DNA of 64,000 nt from Chelativorans sp. AA-79 (GTDB lineage Bacteria > Pseudomonadota > Alphaproteobacteria > Rhizobiales > Rhizobiaceae), in contig NZ_CP120361.1 of NCBI RefSeq assembly GCF_029457495.1, forward strand, positions 3,860,001 through 3,924,000, read 5' to 3'. Every line of letters starts with the position of its first letter. Position 1 is the stretch's first letter. Made by a program: the position numbers and the translations under genes. Below are positions 26,327 to 36,677 of the stretch, in pieces. Below the pieces are notes generated by a model. It made no database searches and was not told the DNA's origin. It was given only the letters and a program-made list of their open reading frames with translations.

Positions 26327-27367
26327 ATGTCGGAGAAGCAGACGGCACTCGTTCAGGTTCGCACGCCGACCTACAAGCGGCCGGACGCCCTGCGCCGCTG
26401 TCTCCGGACACTGCAGGCGCAGACCTGGCAGAACTGGGTGTGCGACGTCTATGACGACGACCCGCAGGGCTCGGCCAAGGCAGTCTGCGACGAACTCGGC
26501 GATCGGCGCATCTTCTACAATCGCAACCGGCCGCAGAAATTCGCCTCGCCCAATATCGACCAGTGCTTCTCGCGCCGGAACCCGCGCAAGGCCGACTATT
26601 TCTGCGTCGCCGAGGACGACAATTTCATCCTGCCGGAATTCATGGAGGAAAACATCGCGCTCTGCGAGCGGGAGGGCGTCGAGATCGTCCTGCGCAATCA
26701 GCTCATGGAATACAAGAGCGGCACGCCCGAGGCTTACCTGAGCGATTTCGGCATCCTGGACAGGTGCCTGGTGGAAGGCCGCTACGAGCCCGACCTGTTC
26801 CGGCTGTCGCTCATTCCCGGCATCGGCGTTTCCAACGGCGGCCTCTTCTGGTCCAAATCGGCTGGGAGCGACCTCGAAATCGGTTATCCCTGCAATGCCA
26901 CGCTGCAGGAATATATGCGCACCTTCACGATCATCGAAGACATCTACGTGGCGATGAAGCCGCTTGCCGTATGGGCGCAGAACGGTGAGCAGACCACGCG
27001 GGACCTGGGCGACCGCGCCTCCTATCTGCGCCGCGAACTGGACCTCAAGCGCGGCATACAGCTCCTCCAGCGCGAGACCTGGCGCCTTGCCGGTGAGAAC
27101 CGGCGCCGCATATTCCTCGACACGGACCGCTTCCGCTACGACCGGCGCGCCCGGGCACGGGGCCTCGTGAAGGCGCTGATTCCCACCCGTGTCGGCGACA
27201 TCCTCACCTGGCGGGAGAAGCTGGAACTCACCGCGCGCGGCCTCCTGATCAGGACGGCGGGAAGCCCGGAGGACAATCTCGAGGCCTTCATCGCCGCGCG
27301 CACGGGCAACCGGGCGGCCGGTGGGACCGCCAGTTCAGGCGATGCCCCCGAAACACCTTTCTCGTGA
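26327..27367 (+). CDS. Glycosyltransferase family 2-like protein
   Basis: A 346-residue probable glycosyltransferase. VQVRTPTYKRPDALRRCLRTL is a GT2-type opening. VYDDDPQGSAK and CVAEDDNFILPEFME supply acidic motifs where the metal-binding DxD site should be, and EDIYVAMKPLAVW may be the acceptor region. The sequence between is unlike standard succinoglycan transferases, so I give no exo symbol. ATG 26327 has CGGAG at good spacing; ATG 26279 would overlap the previous gene and add 16 residues. The linkage formed is unknown. Confidence 0.75.
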   Translation: MSEKQTALVQVRTPTYKRPDALRRCLRTLQAQTWQNWVCDVYDDDPQGSAKAVCDELGDRRIFYNRNRPQKFASPNIDQCFSRRNPRKADYFCVAEDDNFILPEFMEENIALCEREGVEIVLRNQLMEYKSGTPEAYLSDFGILDRCLVEGRYEPDLFRLSLIPGIGVSNGGLFWSKSAGSDLEIGYPCNATLQEYMRTFTIIEDIYVAMKPLAVWAQNGEQTTRDLGDRASYLRRELDLKRGIQLLQRETWRLAGENRRRIFLDTDRFRYDRRARARGLVKALIPTRVGDILTWREKLELTARGLLIRTAGSPEDNLEAFIAARTGNRAAGGTASSGDAPETPFS

Positions 27368-27521
27368 GGCGCGGCGCGCTGCACGGCGCGCTCGACCGGC
27401 GGCAGGCGTTCAGCGCGGAACCGGCAGCACCTGCATCCGGGCTTGACTTCCGTCAATATCCCGTCGTCATGGATCGATAGACTGACTTCGACATTGTCTC
27501 TTCGTCGCGAGGTCGTCGAAC

Positions 27522-27851
27522 ATGCAGAAGCCGCTGAAAATCACCTTCCGCAACATGGAACCGTCGGAAGCGGTCGAGGCGCATGTATTGCGCCGCATGA
27601 AGGAACTGGAAAAGCGCTTCGACCGGATCGTGGACTGCGAAGTGGTGATCGAGGCTGCGGCGAGGAAGAGGATTTCCGGACGGGCGTTCAAGGTTCATGT
27701 CAACCTGCACGTTCCCGGACAGGACATCGACCTGGCACGCCTGATCGGAAGAGGCGCGGCTGCCGACAATATCAGCCTCGCCGTCCATGAGGCTTTCAGC
27801 GCCGCAGCCCGACGACTGCTCGACCGCAAGCAGCAGATGGCGGGGCACTGA
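27522..27851 (+). CDS. Short HPF/RaiA-type ribosome hibernation factor
   Basis: A 109-residue protein of the HPF/YfiA family, which binds the 30S decoding site and stalls idle ribosomes. LKITFRNMEPSEAVEAHVLRRM opens the domain, then EVVIEAAARKRISGRAFKVHVNLHVPGQDI and a long C-terminal helix. It lacks the C-terminal extension of long HPF, so it may act like short HPF/YfiA; a second long HPF elsewhere is likely but not visible here. It is a single gene after the exo locus, and neither flank (27368-27521, 27852-28093) holds a gene. Confidence 0.85.
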   Translation: MQKPLKITFRNMEPSEAVEAHVLRRMKELEKRFDRIVDCEVVIEAAARKRISGRAFKVHVNLHVPGQDIDLARLIGRGAAADNISLAVHEAFSAAARRLLDRKQQMAGH

Positions 27852-28093
27852 ACGGGTGCTGCGGCATGCGGACCGGAGCGATCGGGAGCCATTCGCTATG
27901 CGAACTGGTGGGAACCCGGCGGGCTCAAACCGGTGACGCCGCCCCTTTCCGAATATGGCGCGAACGTCTTTTTCCGGATCTCCATCGACCGGATCTCGGG
28001 AAGACAGGCGAAGGAATAGCCGCCGCCGTCCTGTTCGCATAAGGTTTCGGATGGCCTATCGTCAGGTGAAACGAATCACGGGCTCGACCTGAC

Positions 28094-29260
28094 ATGCTGC
28101 TCCATCCTGTCGGATCGCGGATCCTGATGCTCCTGCTTCTCCTGCTGCCCGCAGGCTGCATGCATCAGGAGAGCCATCGCCTGATCGCCCAGACCATCGC
28201 GCCCGCCTCCCAGTCCCAGATCGCCGGAAAGCATCGCATCCTCGTGGCGACCACCCGTGCGGAGACCCCCAGGCCCGGAGTCGTCTTCTCCGGCAACCGG
28301 GCTTTGGCCACGACCTTCGCGTTCGTGGACATGACGGTGCCCGCTGTCCACGAGACCGGGAAGCTGGAGCGGTCCCCCTCGCCCAAGGTGGCGGATCCAG
28401 CCCGGTATTTCGCGGCGCGCCGGCTCGGCATCTATGCGGACAGCCAGGCCTTCAGCCGGGCGATCAGCAAGAACATCGAGGAGAATGGAGGGCGCGCCCT
28501 CGTTTTCGTGCACGGCTTCAATACCGGCTTCGACAGCGCAGTCTACCGGATGACCCAGATCGTCCATGACGCCGGCTACAAAGGCGCGCCGATCCTCTTC
28601 ACCTGGCCGTCGGCGGGCCGGCTGGTCGACTACATCTACGACAACAACAGCGCCACGGCGAGCCGCGACGCGCTCGAGGACCTGCTTCGGCTCGTCGCCC
28701 GCTCCGGCGCGCGGCGCATCGACATCGTGGCCCATTCCATGGGCACCTGGGTGACGATGGAGGCCCTGCGCCAGCTCGCGATCACCGGCAACCGCGATCT
28801 GGGCGGGAAGCTCGCCGACGTGGTGCTCGCCTCGCCGGATATCGACGTGGACGTGTTCAAGACGCAGATGCGCCGTTACGGCGTGCCGGACCGCAGCTTC
28901 TTCGTGCTGACCTCGCGCGACGACCGGGCGCTGGACCTGTCGCGGTTCCTTGCCGGCAACCAGGCAAGAGTGGGCGGGTCGATCGACCCCGCGGAACTCG
29001 CCAAATACGGCGTGATCGTCGTCGACGTGACCGATGTCTCTTCGCCCGACAGGCTCAACCACGCCAAATTTGCCGAAAACCCGCTCCTCGTACGGCTTCT
29101 CGGCGAGGGGCTGGCCGATTCGGACGAGCCTCCCTCGGCCGACCAGGAACTGGTTCGCCGCATCAACGCGCTCGCCGGCAGCATCGGGCAGACGATCGGA
29201 ACGGCCGCCGACATCGTCATCACCACACCGCTGGACGTGTTGGGCGCCGTCGTGGAATAG
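28094..29260 (+). CDS. DUF900-type alpha/beta hydrolase lipoprotein
   Basis: A 388-residue envelope hydrolase of the DUF900/esterase family common in Rhizobiales. The N-terminus is hydrophobic and ends in a lipobox-like PAGC (Cys22), suggesting a lipoprotein. VFVHGFNTGFDSAVYR is the oxyanion-hole region, and VAHSMGTWVTMEAL the nucleophile elbow with the catalytic serine. The substrate is unknown. The ATG has only a weak upstream ribosome site. It stands alone between the hibernation factor and the two-component genes. Confidence 0.85.
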   Translation: MLLHPVGSRILMLLLLLLPAGCMHQESHRLIAQTIAPASQSQIAGKHRILVATTRAETPRPGVVFSGNRALATTFAFVDMTVPAVHETGKLERSPSPKVADPARYFAARRLGIYADSQAFSRAISKNIEENGGRALVFVHGFNTGFDSAVYRMTQIVHDAGYKGAPILFTWPSAGRLVDYIYDNNSATASRDALEDLLRLVARSGARRIDIVAHSMGTWVTMEALRQLAITGNRDLGGKLADVVLASPDIDVDVFKTQMRRYGVPDRSFFVLTSRDDRALDLSRFLAGNQARVGGSIDPAELAKYGVIVVDVTDVSSPDRLNHAKFAENPLLVRLLGEGLADSDEPPSADQELVRRINALAGSIGQTIGTAADIVITTPLDVLGAVVE

Positions 29261-29374
29261 ATGATCGGGCCAGCGGGCGGAGGTCGAAGCCGACCACCGG
29301 CGTGACTGCTTGTTTGCGATCCGCGCAATCAGCAATATGCTTGCGGCAAGCACTGTTGGTCGGGGAGGAACGCG

Positions 29375-30758
<1,384 letters not shown>

Positions 30759-30766
<8 letters not shown>

Positions 30767-32771
30767 GCATCCCCCATCGCCGGCCAAGGGGGGCGGGCGG
30801 TCGGTACGCTTCCGCCTTCTCGCCATCGCGCTCCTGCCGACGCTGGTAGTGTCGCCGCTGCTTCTGGGCGTGACCGTCATCCGATGGAACGCCAAGTTCG
30901 ACGCGATGCTGATCTCCAAGGTGAACGGCGACCTGACGATCGCGCATCAATATCTCTCGCGCATCCTGGAGAACACGGGCGAGCAGATCGTAGCCCTCGG
31001 GAGCTCGGCGCGTTTCCGGGACATATCCGCTTCGGATCCGGCCGCCATGCCCGGACTGCTGGAAACAAGCCGGGCGGAGCTCGGCCTCGACTTTCTGTAT
31101 CTGGTCGACCCGGGAGGTGTCGTGCTTGCCTCCACCCCGGGCATCGCCGCTGCGAAAACAAACTGGCCGGCGGTCGCCTCCGCCTTGTCCGGAGCGCCCT
31201 CCACCGCGATCGACATCTTCGACCACGACCAGCTTCGCGCCATTTCCCCGGCGCTTGCGGAACGCGCGCTGCTGGAGCTGGTGCCCACGCCCAATGCCGT
31301 GCCGACCGAGCGCACGGAAGAGACGCGGGGCATGGTGGTCCATTCCGCAAGCCCGGTGACGCTCGCCGGCGGAAGGCAGGCGGCGCTGGTGGGCGGCATA
31401 TTGCTCAACCAGAACCTCGTCTTCATCGACACCATCAACGATCTCGTCTATCGCGAGGCGAGCCTGCCCGAGGGCAGCCAGGGCACGGCGACGCTGTTCC
31501 TGGACGACGTGCGCATCAGCACCAATGTGCGCCTGTTCGAAGGCCGGCGCGCGCTCGGCACGCGCGTTTCGGCCATCGTCCGCTCCGCCGTGCTCGACAA
31601 GGGCCGCACCTGGCTCGACAGCGCCTTCGTCGTCAATGACTGGTACATCTCCGCCTACGAGCCGATCGTCGACAGCTACGGCAGGCGTGTCGGCATGCTC
31701 TATGTGGGCTTCCTCGAAGCGCCGTTCACCAAGGCCAAGTACCAGACGCTCATCACCATCACACTCGCCTTCCTGGCGATCGCGGCGGCGAGCGTGCCGA
31801 TCTTCCTGCGCTGGGCGCGCGCCATCTTCATGCCGCTCGAACGAATGACGGGCACCATCGCCAGCGTGGAGAGCGGCGACCTCGGCGCGCGCACGGGCCA
31901 TGTCGCGGCGAAGGACGAGATCGGCCGCGTGGCGGCGCATCTCGACCACCTGCTCGATCAGCTCCAGGAGCGGGACCGGGAGCTGCGTGCCTGGAACGAG
32001 GAATTGAACGCCCGCGTGGAGGAGCGCACGCGCGAATTGCAGCTCGCAAACCGCCAGCTCGAGGCGACCACGAAGCAGCTCATCATGTCCGAGAAACTGG
32101 CCGCGATCGGCGAGATCACCGCGGGTGTCGCCCACGAAATCAACAATCCGATCGCGGTGATGCAGGGGAATCTCGAAGTCGTCCGCAATCTCGTGGGCGA
32201 AAAGGCCGAGCTCGCCAGGACCGAGTTCCGGCTGCTCGACGAGCAGATTCACCGCATCAGCCAGATCGTCACGAAGCTCCTGCAATTCGCCAAGCCGGAG
32301 GAATATGCCGGCTTCGTCGAGCGGCACACGCCGGCGGAGGTCGTTTCCGACAGCCTTCCCCTGGTCCAGCACCTGCTCAACAAGGCCGCGATCGAGGTCA
32401 AACGAGAGGACCGCGCCACGCGGCTGGTGCTGATGAACCGCACCGAATTGCAGCAGGTGCTGGTCAACCTGATCGTCAACGCCGTCCACGCCATGCCGGA
32501 CGGCGGGACGCTCACGCTGCGCTCCTTCGACCAAGATGTCGACGGCAAGCCCGGCCTTGTGCTCGAGGTGGCGGATACGGGCGTCGGCATGGCGCCGGAG
32601 GTGATCCGGAAAGTGTTCGATCCCTTCTTCACCACGAAGCGGCGCGAGGGGACCGGTCTGGGCCTATCCATCAGTCAGACGCTGGTCACCCGGCAGGGCG
32701 GCAAGATCTCCGTCGAAAGCGAGCCCGGCAAGGGCACCACCTTTATGATCTGGCTGCCCGAAGCGAGCTGA
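30759..32771 (+). CDS. DctB-like sensor histidine kinase
   Basis: A 670-residue membrane kinase. A first membrane segment (LLAIALLPTLVVSPLLLGVTV, about 20-40) is followed by a periplasmic double-Cache-like sensor domain (about 45-320). A second segment (LITITLAFLAIAAASVPIF) leads to HAMP (about 350-400), a coiled coil and the kinase core. The H-box is GVAHEINNPIAVMQG, with N and G boxes NLIVNAVHAMPDGG, VADTGVGM and GTGLGLSIS. It partners the adjacent sigma-54 regulator. Double-Cache sensors often detect small carboxylates, which fits the carboxylate-type transporter downstream. Confidence 0.94.
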
Positions 32772-32948
32772 ATCGGCAATGTGTCGGATCGGCCAAGCGG
32801 CGGCTGCATTCACCGTCATCAATCCCGAGAACGGTTCGCCGTCTCTGTCCAGAGGACGATGGCAATCGCATCGTGGCCAACGGAGGCGCTCAAACGGGGA
32901 GAAAATTTCCACTCCGCGGATTTTTCCTGGCGGCCAACCCTTTGCCTC

Positions 32949-32988
32949 TACTCGCTATTCGCTGTTTCGTCATTCGCTCATTGCACTC
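32949..32988. repeat. Second copy of the GCTATTCGCT repeat
   Basis: TACTCGCTATTCGCTGTTTC and CATTCGCTCATTGC repeat the GCTATTCGCT core seen at 2241-2262. The copy lies at the left end of the long gene-free stretch 32772-33762, which otherwise holds stacked hairpins and the transporter promoter. Confidence 0.5.
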
Positions 32989-33039
32989 TTTTTCTCCCCA
33001 CTCCCTCCGCCCGTTTTATTCTTTCCCCATCGCTCTCGC

Positions 33040-33437
33040 GGGAACCGGATGCGCACCGGGTGTTCGGGAGGGCGGCGGAAACCTCCCTCCCCAGGATCGG
33101 AACCTGGGGATCCGAGGGCCCGCGACAGGCCGGCGGTGCCGGGGCGGTGGGTGGCAGACGCCGTTTCCGGAAAACGGATGCTGGGTGAGAGACGGCATCG
33201 CGGAAACCGCGGAGAAGCCGCTAGGGTTCTCCTTCGGCCCGGCAGAAACCACCCCCTTCATTGGGTGCAGCCGGGAAGGAGAAGGGTCCGAGTGATCGGC
33301 CGAGGTCGGGACAGACTCCGGCGGGGGTGAGGAGCGGTCCGCGCAGCGGACGAAAAGCCAACGATTTGGCTTTTCGAGCGAACGAACGCCCGGAGCGAAA
33401 GCGGAGGGCCAAAGGGAGCGCCTTTTTTATTTTTGTG
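33040..33437 (+). other. Gene-free stretch of stacked hairpins, possible structured RNA
   Basis: No convincing protein is encoded here. A series of stems is seen: CCCCAGG/CCTGGGG (33090-33110), CCGTTT/AAACGG, GGAGAA/TTCTCC, CCCGGC with inner CACCC/GGGTG, GTCCGC/GCGGAC (33337-33351), and an 11-bp perfect stem CGAAAAGCCAA/TTGGCTTTTCG (33351-33376). A T-rich tract (T6-A-T5) at 33424-33435 follows and could end a transcript. No known RNA class was recognised. Confidence 0.35.
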
Positions 33438-33572
33438 GCGCGAACGGTGCGCCCCGCTTCCCAAGTTCTTTGACAATGGCCAGACGCGAAAGCGGGCGTG
33501 GCGACGGTGAGGCATGGCCACTGATGCGGCGATCCCTGTTCCCGATTCCGCTTCAAGGCAGCCGCTCCAAGT

Positions 33573-33610
33573 GGCGGACATTTTGTCCGCCTTATACGGA
33601 CATATTGTCC
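33573..33610. promoter_or_regulatory. Two GGACAnnnTGTCC palindromes (enhancer sites)
   Basis: GGCGGACATTTTGTCCGCC (33573-33591) is a perfect 8-bp-arm palindrome. GGACATATTGTCC (33598-33610) repeats its core. The centres are 22 bases apart, about two helical turns. They lie about 80-115 bases upstream of the predicted start of transcription at about 33689, the normal position for sigma-54 enhancer-binding sites. The neighbouring response regulator is the prime candidate to bind them. Confidence 0.75.
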
Positions 33611-33661
33611 ATAGGCTTCTCCTTTCGATCGATAAGCATTTGAAATCGTTAAGCCGGATAA

Positions 33662-33678
33662 CTGGCATGCAGGTTGCT
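33662..33678 (+). promoter_or_regulatory. Sigma-54 promoter of the OFA transporter gene
   Basis: CTGGCATGCAGGTTGCT matches the -24/-12 consensus YTGGCACGRNNNTTGCW at every key position, and the GG and GC doublets are 12 bases apart. The predicted transcription start is near 33689, about 74 bases before the transporter ATG. A TAG stop (33722) and GGAGG (33751-33755) intervene before the gene. Confidence 0.8.
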
Positions 33679-33762
33679 TGCCATGCTGCGGAGGCGGCGC
33701 GTTCAGCGCCGAACCGCAGTTGAAGAGCCGCCGGGGGTTCAGAGGCGGCAGGGAGGAAATCA

Positions 33763-35415
33763 ATGTCCACAGCAAGCGAAACATTTTCCGCAGGGGCGGG
33801 TGCCGGCATTCTCGACCGCGAGAGGATCATCGCCAGACCCGGCTTCAACCGCTGGCTGGTCCCGCCGGCTGCCCTTGCCATCCACCTGTGCATCGGCATG
33901 GCCTACGGCTTCAGCGTCTTCTGGCTGCCGCTCACGCGCGCCATCGGCGTCGACCAGCCCGTGGTATGCGCCGACCTCAACCTGCTTACGGCGCTGTTCA
34001 CCACAAGCTGCGACTGGCGCGTCTCCGATCTCGGGTGGATCTACACCCTCTTCTTCGTGCTGCTCGGCTCCGCCGCCGCCATCTGGGGCGGATGGCTGGA
34101 GCGGGCTGGCCCGCGCAAGGCCGGCGTGGTCGCCGCCTTCTGCTGGTGCGGCGGCATCGCCATCGCCGCCATCGGCGTGATGATGCACCAGCTCTGGCTG
34201 ATGTGGCTCGGTGCCGGCGTGATCGGCGGAATCGGCCTGGGCCTCGGCTATATCTCGCCCGTCTCGACGCTCATCAAATGGTTCCCGGACCGGCGCGGCA
34301 TGGCGACCGGCATGGCGATCATGGGCTTCGGCGGCGGCGCCATGATCGGTGCGCCCTTGGCCGACATGCTCATGAACACGTTCAGAACCGCCGATTCCGT
34401 CGGCGTGTGGCAGACCTTCCTCGTGATGGCGCTCATCTATTTCGTGTTCATGATGGGCGGGGCCTTCGGCTACCGCATCCCGCCGGCCGGCTGGCGCCCC
34501 GAAGGGTGGACGCCGCCCGTGAAGAACCAGAAGGCGATGATCACCACGCGTCACGTGCATCTGCGCGACGCCCACAAGACCAAGCAGTTCTGGCTGATCT
34601 GGGCCGTGCTGACGCTCAACGTGTCGGCGGGCATCGGCGTCATCGGCATGGCCTCGCCCATGCTGCAGGAGATCTTCGGCGGACGGCTCATCGGCCTGCC
34701 CGAGCTTTCCTTCAACGAACTCGACGCCTCGCAGAAGACGGCGATCGCGGCGATCGCGGCCGGCTTCGCCGGGCTCCTGTCGCTCTTCAATATCGGCGGG
34801 CGCTTCTTCTGGGCCTCCCTGTCCGACAAGATCGGGCGGAAGAACACCTACTACACTTTCTTCATTCTCGGCATCGTGCTTTACGCGCTTGCCCCGACGG
34901 CCGCCCATCTGGGCAGCCAGGTCGCCTTCGTGCTGATGTTCGGCATCATTCTCTCCATGTATGGCGGCGGTTTCGCCACCATCCCCGCGTATCTCGCCGA
35001 CATCTTCGGCACGCAGTTCGTGGGCGCCATCCACGGGCGGCTGCTCACGGCCTGGGCGACCGCCGGCATCATCGGCCCGGTGGTGGTGAACTACATCCGC
35101 GAGTTCCAGCTCAATGCCGGCATTCCGCGCGAGCAGGTCTACGATTTCACCATGTATATCCTCGCCGGCATGCTGGTGCTGGGCCTGATCGCCAATGCCA
35201 TGGTCAAGCCGCTCCCGGAGAAGTGGTACATGTCCGACGAAGAAGTGGCGAAGCTGCAGGCCAAATCCGCCGCGGCCAGCGAGGGTCCGACGGGCTCCTT
35301 CGGCATCGGCAAGGGCGGCTTCGACGCCAAGGCACTCGCCGCCTGGGCCGTGGTCGGCATTCCCATCCTCTGGGGCGTGTGGATCACCCTGCAGAAGACA
35401 GCAGCACTGTTCTGA
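33763..35415 (+). CDS. OFA-family MFS transporter (formate/oxalate-type)
   Basis: A 550-residue major-facilitator protein of the oxalate/formate antiporter family. About twelve main membrane segments are seen, with family signatures RWLVPPAALAIHLCIGMAYGFSVFWLPL, RAGPRKAG in the loop between segments 2 and 3, and LSDKIGRKNTYY in the second half. The C-terminus has an extra hydrophobic segment (ALAAWAVVGIPILWGVWITL). It probably moves a small mono- or dicarboxylate; the exact substrate is not shown. GGGAGGAAATCA precedes the ATG. Its own sigma-54 promoter and upstream palindromes tie it to the two-component pair. Confidence 0.9.
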   Translation: MSTASETFSAGAGAGILDRERIIARPGFNRWLVPPAALAIHLCIGMAYGFSVFWLPLTRAIGVDQPVVCADLNLLTALFTTSCDWRVSDLGWIYTLFFVLLGSAAAIWGGWLERAGPRKAGVVAAFCWCGGIAIAAIGVMMHQLWLMWLGAGVIGGIGLGLGYISPVSTLIKWFPDRRGMATGMAIMGFGGGAMIGAPLADMLMNTFRTADSVGVWQTFLVMALIYFVFMMGGAFGYRIPPAGWRPEGWTPPVKNQKAMITTRHVHLRDAHKTKQFWLIWAVLTLNVSAGIGVIGMASPMLQEIFGGRLIGLPELSFNELDASQKTAIAAIAAGFAGLLSLFNIGGRFFWASLSDKIGRKNTYYTFFILGIVLYALAPTAAHLGSQVAFVLMFGIILSMYGGGFATIPAYLADIFGTQFVGAIHGRLLTAWATAGIIGPVVVNYIREFQLNAGIPREQVYDFTMYILAGMLVLGLIANAMVKPLPEKWYMSDEEVAKLQAKSAAASEGPTGSFGIGKGGFDAKALAAWAVVGIPILWGVWITLQKTAALF

Positions 35416-35421
35416 TACCGA

Positions 35422-35455
35422 AGCCCTCCGGCGCGAACACCACCGCCGGAGGGCT
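35422..35455 (+). terminator. Hairpin terminator after the OFA gene
   Basis: AGCCCTCCGGCG (35422-35433) and CGCCGGAGGGCT (35444-35455) form a perfect 12-bp stem with a 10-base loop, 7 bases after the transporter stop codon. There is no long T-run, but position and stability suggest a transcript end before the LysR gene. Confidence 0.7.
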
Positions 35456-35501
35456 CGCTGTCACGCGTGCACACGACGGCTGATCCAGCGGAGACAGGGC
35501 C

Positions 35502-36461
35502 GTGCTCATCGAACGCCTGGAATTCTTTCTCGCGCTTGCCCGGCAGAGGCATTTCGGGCGCGCCGCCGAGGAGTGCGGCGTTACCCAGCCGACCTTCTCC
35601 GCGGCCATTAAGCAGCTCGAGGACGCGCTGGGCGTGATGCTCGTGCAGCGCGGCTCCCGCTTCCTCGGTCTCACCGCGGAAGGCGAGCAGGTGCTGGGCT
35701 GGGCGCGCCGCATCGTCTCCGACGCGCATGCGATGAAGGAGGAGATGCGCGCTGCACGCCGCGGGCTCTCCGGACGCATCCGGCTCGCGGTCATCCCGAC
35801 CGCACTGCCCATGGTGGCCAGCCTCACCACGCCTTTCCGCCTGAAGCACCCGGACGTCACCTTCTCGGTGCTCTCGCGAACCTCCGTCGACGTGCTTTCG
35901 GCGCTCGGCAATTTCGATGTGGATGCCGGCATCACCTATCTCGACAACGAGCCCCTGGGCAACGTCTCCTCGGTGCCGCTCTACACCGAGCGCTATCGGC
36001 TGATTACCGCGCGCGGCAATCCGCTGGCGGAGGAGAAGCAGGTCACCTGGACGGAAGTGGCAAAGCTGCCGCTCTGCCTGCTGACGCCGGACATGCAGAA
36101 CCGCCGGATCATCGACCAGCATCTGGCGGAAGCTGGTGCGCACCTGCGCCCGACACTCGAATCCAACTCGATGACCGTCCTCTTCTCCCATGTTCGCACC
36201 GGCAAGTGGTCGTCCATCATGCCGCTCAACCTGGCGCAGACCTTCGGGTTCTCAGAGCCGATCCGCGCGATCCCCATCGTGGAACCGGACGTGCTGCACA
36301 TGGTGGGCCTCGTCACCACCCGCCGTGAACCGCACACGCCGCTCGTCTCCGCGCTGCTGGCGGAGGCATCCCAGATCGGACGAGACGGCTCCTCCGAGCC
36401 CACCGAGACGGACGCGGGCGGGCAGGAACGCCCAAAGGCCCTGCCCAGCCTTTCCGGCTAG
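35502..36461 (+). CDS. LysR-family regulator (formate-type gene context)
   Basis: A 319-residue LysR regulator. The N-terminal winged helix covers LEFFLALARQRHFGRAAEECGVTQPTFSAAIKQLEDALG. An effector-binding periplasmic-protein-like domain follows, with GRIRLAVIPTALPMVASL and DAGITYLDNEPLG. LysR genes of this kind often sit beside OFA transporters and formate dehydrogenase operons in rhizobia, but no dehydrogenase gene is present in this window. It follows the transporter by 86 bases, across a terminator, so separate transcription is likely. Confidence 0.9.
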   Translation: MLIERLEFFLALARQRHFGRAAEECGVTQPTFSAAIKQLEDALGVMLVQRGSRFLGLTAEGEQVLGWARRIVSDAHAMKEEMRAARRGLSGRIRLAVIPTALPMVASLTTPFRLKHPDVTFSVLSRTSVDVLSALGNFDVDAGITYLDNEPLGNVSSVPLYTERYRLITARGNPLAEEKQVTWTEVAKLPLCLLTPDMQNRRIIDQHLAEAGAHLRPTLESNSMTVLFSHVRTGKWSSIMPLNLAQTFGFSEPIRAIPIVEPDVLHMVGLVTTRREPHTPLVSALLAEASQIGRDGSSEPTETDAGGQERPKALPSLSG

Positions 36462-36677
36462 AGCCAGGAAAGCCGCCCTCGCCGGAATGCGCGGGTGGTC
36501 CGGCAGAACCATTCTCCGGCGTGAAGTGATGCTCCGCATCGTAGATGTCCGCCGCCAGCACCTTCCACAACCGCCATTCGCATGCGCAGCCGCTAAACAG
36601 GATTGAAACACTCCACTATTTTCGGGTAGGCTTGGCCCGCCTAACTTCCTGTCATCGCCAGCCTGGGGGATTTTTCG

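Noticed and set aside
26327..27367. Naming the second rightward transferase exoU or exoW
   Set aside because: Its central sequence does not resemble what I recall of either protein; only the GT2-like opening and acidic motifs are supported.
32779..33330. Overlapping open frames in the gap after the kinase gene, up to 183 codons
   Set aside because: Translations are Arg/Pro/Gly-rich, match no family, change frame across hairpins and overlap each other; the DNA looks structured, not coding.
33221..33899. Minus-strand open frames of 187 and 213 codons
   Set aside because: They run through the sigma-54 promoter, its enhancer palindromes and the start of the transporter gene, and show no recognisable domain.
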